The position numbers and the translations under genes are program-made. Positions 58,733 to 64,000 of a stretch of 64,000 nucleotides of DNA are shown here, in pieces; within the stretch, counting starts at the first letter, position 1; each line of letters begins with the position of its first letter. The notes below the pieces were generated by a model. That model had not been told where the DNA came from and did not search any database. It worked only from the letters and a program-made list of their open reading frames with translations. The stretch covers positions 69,782,847 through 69,846,846 of the forward strand of contig NC_063044.1 in assembly GCF_018812025.1 (NCBI RefSeq). Direction: 5' to 3'. The stretch is from Megalobrama amblycephala (taxonomy: Eukaryota > Chordata > Actinopteri > Cypriniformes > Xenocyprididae).

Positions 58733-60060
58733 GCATCACAAGTGCTTCCACCAGAACACGCTTACGCCTTCCCTATTAAACTTACGGAAAAAAACGGAAT
58801 TGGCGCCATCGTTCTGGAAGTTGAATAGGGAAAGACATTTAGCGTAAGCTTTTTGAAGAATACAGAATCGCGTTCTGGTGAAGCACTTGTGATGCGATCA
58901 TGCAAGCATATACATTTACATTTTTAAAAAAAAAAGATGATCGTTTCACTAGATAGCCATTGACAGGCGACTCCTCACACATCCTGAAGCCTTGGTTAAC
59001 ATTGCAATTTTCTTACGATTTACAAAGAGTTGCAAACATTTGGGATGTTGTAAGTACTCAAGTGATCAAAATATATAACACTGGCCTAGTGTTTTTTGGA
59101 TATTTTACGGCTAAATTCTTACATATTGTGCCTTTAAGTGCTTAACTCCATTAATGAGAATGACATATTTAATCTGAATGTGTATATCAGATGTAAAACA
59201 GAGTTTAAATCTTTAAACTGTTATTGTGAACATGCGCTGTATTTATGATTTGGCAAGGCAATGCAATTTATTTTGTAAATCACCATTACTGTTAAACAAC
59301 AGTTAATGGTAATGTGCTGTACAGACAGCAAAAACATGCATTACACACCAATATTATACAGCACAGACACATCTGACCACACAACATTAAAAGACAAAAA
59401 TCACTAAACAAAAACCTACAAAAAAGCCAGGGGAAAAAGATGGGTTTTCAAAAGGGATTTGAAAGATCCCAGTGTGGAAACTGTTCTAATATTTAACAGC
59501 AAACTGTTCCAGAGTCTTGGATCCATCCCTGAAAAAGCATGATCACCCCATATCACCCCAATCTGCTCTGTCTCCAGAACGTTTGTACGTGTGGGTCAGA
59601 GTTTGGGATGTGTAGGAAGTGGCGTAAGCTTCTTCAGGGCCTGTTTTGTGCGTACGCAACAGTTATAACTGAGGCCCCTGAGCAGATGTGTGTTGAGCCA
59701 GTGAGGTTTACAATATGATCTTCTCGCTCACGTTTCACAACCAGAGTCAGATGACAGTTAGACAGTTGAGAGGAATCATAGGAGAACAGATGTCAACACT
59801 GATAGCAGTCAGCGCTCGGCTCTCTAGATGGAAGAACGACTGCCTGAGCCGTGCTCAGTTGATCATACAGGAAGTTCACAGCCACAGGAGGAGCTTACGA
59901 CTATATAATGAAGAGAAAGACTGACAGAAACAGAAAATATGTGTCTGCTGTGACTGATCAATCTCTCTTCACTTCTCACAGGTAAAGAAATCTGGATTTT
60001 CTCTATTTAGTGGAATTAGTCTGGAAAGAGTTGATTTGAACATGCTCAGTTTATTCACGT
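58733..60060 (+). repeat. Duplicated block, copy B, with the empty foldback site
   Basis: A palindromic repeat (58733-58930) has arms holding CTTCCCTATTAAACTT and AAGTTGAATAGGGAAAG. The foldback target CGTTCTGG is intact here (58810-58817). The paralogous block upstream of the Ig receptor follows, with the L2 fragment shortened and the exon-1 copy decayed. Confidence 0.85.
59937..59981 (+). pseudogene. Decayed copy of Ig receptor exon 1
   Basis: It aligns with 47800-47860, but about 17 bases containing the start codon region are deleted. The remaining ATG reads only MCLL before TGA. The donor GTAAAG after CTTCTCACAG is kept. No later Ig exons follow, so this is a partial duplicate. Confidence 0.8.
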
Positions 60061-61740
60061 TGTGATCTCAGAGTTGTGTCGTGTTTCATACAGTAGCGTC
60101 TGAGCCTATGAGTGTTAAGATGTTAATATGAACACACTTTGAAACTTTGACTCTTTATTATTAAAGGTCTTGTGGTCATTGTCAGCTTATGTACATATAC
60201 AACTGTGACATGTTAATGATTTAATTGATTTTTGCAATGAATGTAGTAATTTTGTCAGTCAAACTAAATTTAGATTCACATGCACACATTATGCTGCTGT
60301 CGTTTGTGTCGATCTTTTCTCAAGGGGAAGCATGCAGTCGATTTGTTTCCTCTTATTTATTTTAAGTCAAGAAAATTGCTTGACAAAACATCCATTGACA
60401 TTATGATACAAATGATACAAAAATAATTATGTTAGTTTGACGCATCAAATTTATGCTCTATATTTATGCTGATTAATCAAAACAATATATATAATCAAAA
60501 CAAAACAATATATTTATGCTGATTAATCTGATTAATCAAAACAATTCAATTTACACTTAATCACATAAATGTGTCTCCGCAAAACAGATATAAATCCGAT
60601 CTTCAGTTTCCACGCTAAATGCAGATTTAATGGAGTTCACATCACAGAAAGCAACAAATATTATCTGCATTTTATTGATATCAGCTAATTTCAAAATAAA
60701 AGACCGCAATAGAAGAGAGCGCAGCAACAGTTTTATCAGAGAGACTCATCTTTGGCGATGTGCCGCTGTCATATCTGGCATATTTCACATCGCCTATAAC
60801 ACGCTGTCACAGCCAGATGCATTTACACTTGTCCAGTTTCATCTGGAATGCATCCTAGACCACCTCCTGAAGTGGTTTGAGGATTTAAATCCCGCATTTC
60901 GGAGGGCGTTTACACCTCGGATCGGATAGCTATACAATCAGAGAAAACACATGAAATGACCTAGAGACAGGTATGAGTAGATTTGATTTATTGAAGTGTT
61001 TAAATGAATGAGGCAATTGTTTCAATGTATAATAAAGGTGTTTTAACCACTTAACTTTCACCTCTCTTATTTTATTGCAATTTTTTGTATAACATATTTC
61101 AGTAATCATGATAAATTGTGTATCATTCGAAAACGTTCGAAAATTCGAAAATTCATTTTGAAATTGGATGCTGCCCTACTGAGCAGTTTCAGGTTTCATA
61201 TTACAACATTTATTTTAACTACTATATAAACAAAAACTTTTCTAATCTTGACAAAGCACATATAGTCGGAAAGGTTTGTCTCAAGGTTCCATATTTGGTG
61301 ACTATTTTGTGATAGAATTGCAATTTTGACAGAAATATCATAAAATATCAATGGAATGTGGTTGACACCCAGTGGCTATTTTTGGTACAGCAAAATCTCA
61401 TAGGAACTTTCAATTTTTGTGATACCAACTTAAAATTTGGTACACAACATGGTTAGATATGTGGCTTTGACTTTATAGCAAAATGCGCTACAGCACTACT
61501 AATCACAACGATCTTCATAAATATGGCAAACAAGAATCAAGAATCAATAGGATTTATTTTCATCTGTCAAGTATTGAGATAATTGCAACAGAATTCATTC
61601 ATTAGGCTACATTATGACTGACTGGATGGGCCATTATTTCTGTAATCTTTTCTATATTTCTAAATATCTGCTTTAATGAAGAAGCAGAATAATGTAAGGG
61701 TTAACCATAAAAGGAATTTGTGAATTAGCACCAGTTACTT
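60061..61740. other. Non-coding stretch, MITE-like end near 60820-60930
   Basis: The ORF at 60630-60929 (99 codons) matches no recognised family. Part of it (gcatttacacttgtcc ... gcgtttacacctcgg) has a pair of 'ttacac' words typical of a fish MITE end, so coding is doubtful. Confidence 0.35.
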
Positions 61741-62640
61741 TATGATAGATAGACAGAAATGCTGTGTCCGAAATCGAATACTACTCTACTATATAGTACG
61801 CGAAAAACAGTATGCAAACAGAGTAGTATGTCCAGATTCATACTATTCGAAAATCAGTAGGCGAAAAGTACCTGGGTGGCTTACTACTTCTGGTGAGATT
61901 CTGAAGTGCGCATACAATCAAAGAGCTTAGAACCCAAGAGGCGACACTCTTGATACTTTTTGGGAAACAGCCACTAGATGGCGCTCCGGTAGCGCGCCCG
62001 CCATTATGGGGTGAAAATACTAACTGGACCATTGAATCCTTCACATTTTACGCACCCAAAATCGGCGAATTTCACTGCCAAATCAGAAGCGCAATAGAAC
62101 AGTTTTTAAATTAAGTCACCAGTAAACTGTATGATCCTACAGTAAATGTTGTATTGTACTATATATGTTTTATTTTACCAGTTGTGGAATCCAACCATTC
62201 AACCATCTGAGGTAACGTAGTTAGCCTACTTTATTGAGTGTTTCCATTTTATGCAACTTTACACATTTATTAATAGTAAATTAATAATTAATAAATTAAT
62301 AAAATAGTAGTAATAATATCTAGGTCTGAATTGAAATAGCTATATTGTACGTTTTAATGGATCACGCTACAAACATAATGATCTTAAAATACATGATGCT
62401 GTGTCCGTTATCCCATAATTCACACTTTTGGACACTTTTGCCAGTGGCCAACAATCGGTATCGGCTGATAAAAGCTAACATTATTATTATTATTATTAAA
62501 ACTGCTGATGGTCAGGGCCGATTATATCCTGTCAATCAAAAGGGTGTGGAAAAAATGCAGTTCATACATACTGTTTTTGATGAAAATCACTCTTGTGTTG
62601 AATCTTCTTCTTCTTCTTGACTTCTTGTGTTAAATTTTAA
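61741..62640. other. Non-coding, dispersed-repeat fragment
   Basis: 61757-61870 ('tgtccgaaatcgaatactact', 'tatagtacgc') is a dispersed-repeat type sequence. An (ATT)n run lies near 62482. No gene is seen. Confidence 0.4.
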
Positions 62641-62647
62641 CGCATTA

Positions 62648-63300
62648 AGGCCTGTACATACCGGGACGAATATCGCACGTGTTTATCGCCAGCGTTTTTC
62701 GAGACATTTTTTGTGTCCATACCCAAGTGATTTTCACTGGCGATGAACGTGCAAATTCACTCCCTGACCAGCATGTGGCGCTTGTGCTTAACGGTAGTGC
62801 AAATAAACAAATTTATGATATTAATAAAGTTAAAGAAGATATATTAAATGGCATATATATGACATATGAGAGATAAGATAGAGTCAGAAATGGTAGTGCA
62901 AATAAACATATTTATGAAATAGACATTCTCAATTATATTTCTTGAATGTAAAACAAACAGTAAAACTACAGAAATAATACACATCTATTGGTATGGCCAA
63001 GAACTGGCAGAGCACCCATAGTGTGTGTCTCAATCAGCTCCCTAGTTCACTAGTCAGGGCACTGATCAGGGAGTCGGCCACATTCATTTACACAACCTAG
63101 GAAGATAGGGAACCGTTTGAGACGCAGGGATAGTTTGTAGGGGTCTTCCTTGACTACTTACTTTCTTTTTAAAAAATGATGCTTTTACACCTGTGCATTT
63201 TTTCACCTGACACTCACATTGGCGGCCTTTGTTTAGTCACGAGGCATTAAACATCGGCGATAATCATGCGCGATATTCATCCCAGTGTGTACGTTTTTAA
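62648..63300. mobile_element. TIR element, non-autonomous
   Basis: The left end reads 'cctgtacataccgggacgaatatcgc' and the right end 'gcgatattcatcccagtgtgtacg', an imperfect inverted pair. Matching CGATAA/TTATCG words lie inside. A second dispersed repeat ('agctccctagttcactagtcagggc', about 63035-63120) may be nested in it. No ORF. Confidence 0.5.
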
Positions 63301-64000
63301 AAAAACGCCTCAGGTTCGTTTTTTTTGGCTTGACGCGCCGCGTTAAAAACTGGCAGACCAATGAGAGTGGCGCTTTTGTTCACGTGCCTGGTGTTACGAC
63401 CCTATGGTTGTGTTTTGTTCTATTTTTGCTTTTCTGTGAGTGTCTCTGTGTGTGTGTCTGTCCTAGGAACATCATCCTGATTGGTTCCTGCAGGCTGATT
63501 GATGCTGTCTCCCGATTGGTGCACAGTACTTCAAAAAGCATGTCATCACTTCCTCTAGAGGAAGAGAGATCTTTTGTTTGAGCAGAGTGTTGGTTGTATA
63601 GTGCAGAATCTGTGTGTGTGTTAAGAGTAATGGTGGGCAGAGCGAGGCTTTGTGAAACAGTTGAAGCAAATGTGCCATATTGTGTCGAGGCTTCGAAACT
63701 ATACCGACACCCGTTTCCACAGTGACACCTAGTGGTCAATTTCACATGTTATCTGAAACAACCTTGACAAGCCATTTAAAAAATAAAAAATGTTGTGTTT
63801 TTGTTAATGTGATGAGTTTTTAACATCTGTCTGACAACTACATGATGTTGGTTATGTAACCCTCCTCACGGTGAATAACTAGGTTATTCTGGTCATGAAA
63901 AATGAAGAATAATAAAACAAATCAAGCCACAATGGTCTCACATTTTTTTACAGATTTTTATTCAAGAATATTAATTGCTCTGCTGTGGAAGGACTTAGCC
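63301..64000. other. Non-coding stretch at the window end
   Basis: Contains a short TG-rich run (63430-63460) and a repeat-like block near 63640-63730 ('gaggcttcgaaact', 'gtgacacctagtggtca'). ORFs here lack domains. Confidence 0.4.

Noticed and set aside
60630..60929. 99-codon ORF as a gene
   Set aside because: No domain, and it overlaps sequence typical of a MITE end.
63380..63745. 121-codon minus-strand ORF
   Set aside because: Low-complexity and repeat-derived sequence with no domain or splice context.

Overview
The window looks like a repeat-choked stretch of a teleost (most likely cyprinid) genome. The grounds are spliced genes with GT-AG introns, a fish-type C2H2 zinc-finger gene, a fish-type two-domain Ig receptor, a three-domain C-type lectin, and L2, L1-like, Tc1, Ty3/gypsy, ERV-like and many MITE-type repeats. 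There is no bacterial gene organisation. One fixed-size 1000-N assembly gap lies at 17743-18742. All calls come from reading the sequence; no database was searched.

Host genes. (1) 30760-33963 (+) is an apparently intact four-exon gene for a secreted protein with a signal peptide and three C-type lectin domains. (2) 39260-41901 (+) is a C2H2 zinc-finger gene broken twice: by a 38-bp tandem duplication that shifts the frame in finger 6, and by a 1.36-kb long-TIR transposon inserted in the linker after finger 6. (3) 47800-56585 (+) is an apparently intact six-exon membrane receptor with two Ig domains. Its 6.5-kb first intron is packed with nested transposons, and its promoter/exon-1 block is duplicated and decayed at 58733-60060. 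A CCDC106-like single exon (43365-43654, -) and a zinc-finger tail fragment (2592-2790, -) are relics.

Mobile DNA by region. 1-13990 holds MITE-type elements, a 62-bp minisatellite (about 4790-6050) and a three-deep nest (solo LTR in a TIR element in a MITE, 6130-8706). 14212-17742 is an ERV-like element with LTR, tRNA-His-type primer site, an unusual array of nine short stem-loops in its leader, and gag but no pol. 18743-30220 is an L2 LINE split by a 9-kb LTR element (20717-29746) whose 1.5-kb LTRs differ by one base and which has lost nearly all of pol. 34600-39200 has a 114-bp tandem repeat and an L1-like RT relic. 44153-46553 is a 2.4-kb foldback element with an 8-bp target duplication, whose empty site survives in the paralogous copy at 58810-58817. 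48411-53745 is a Tc1 element holding a Ty3/gypsy element and abutting a second, decayed gypsy pol. 56600-64000 has L2 and MITE fragments only.

The two intact genes encode immune-type extracellular proteins (lectin and Ig receptor), so the window resembles a fast-evolving immune gene neighbourhood. The retroelements near them are mostly deletion derivatives that could only have moved using proteins supplied in trans.
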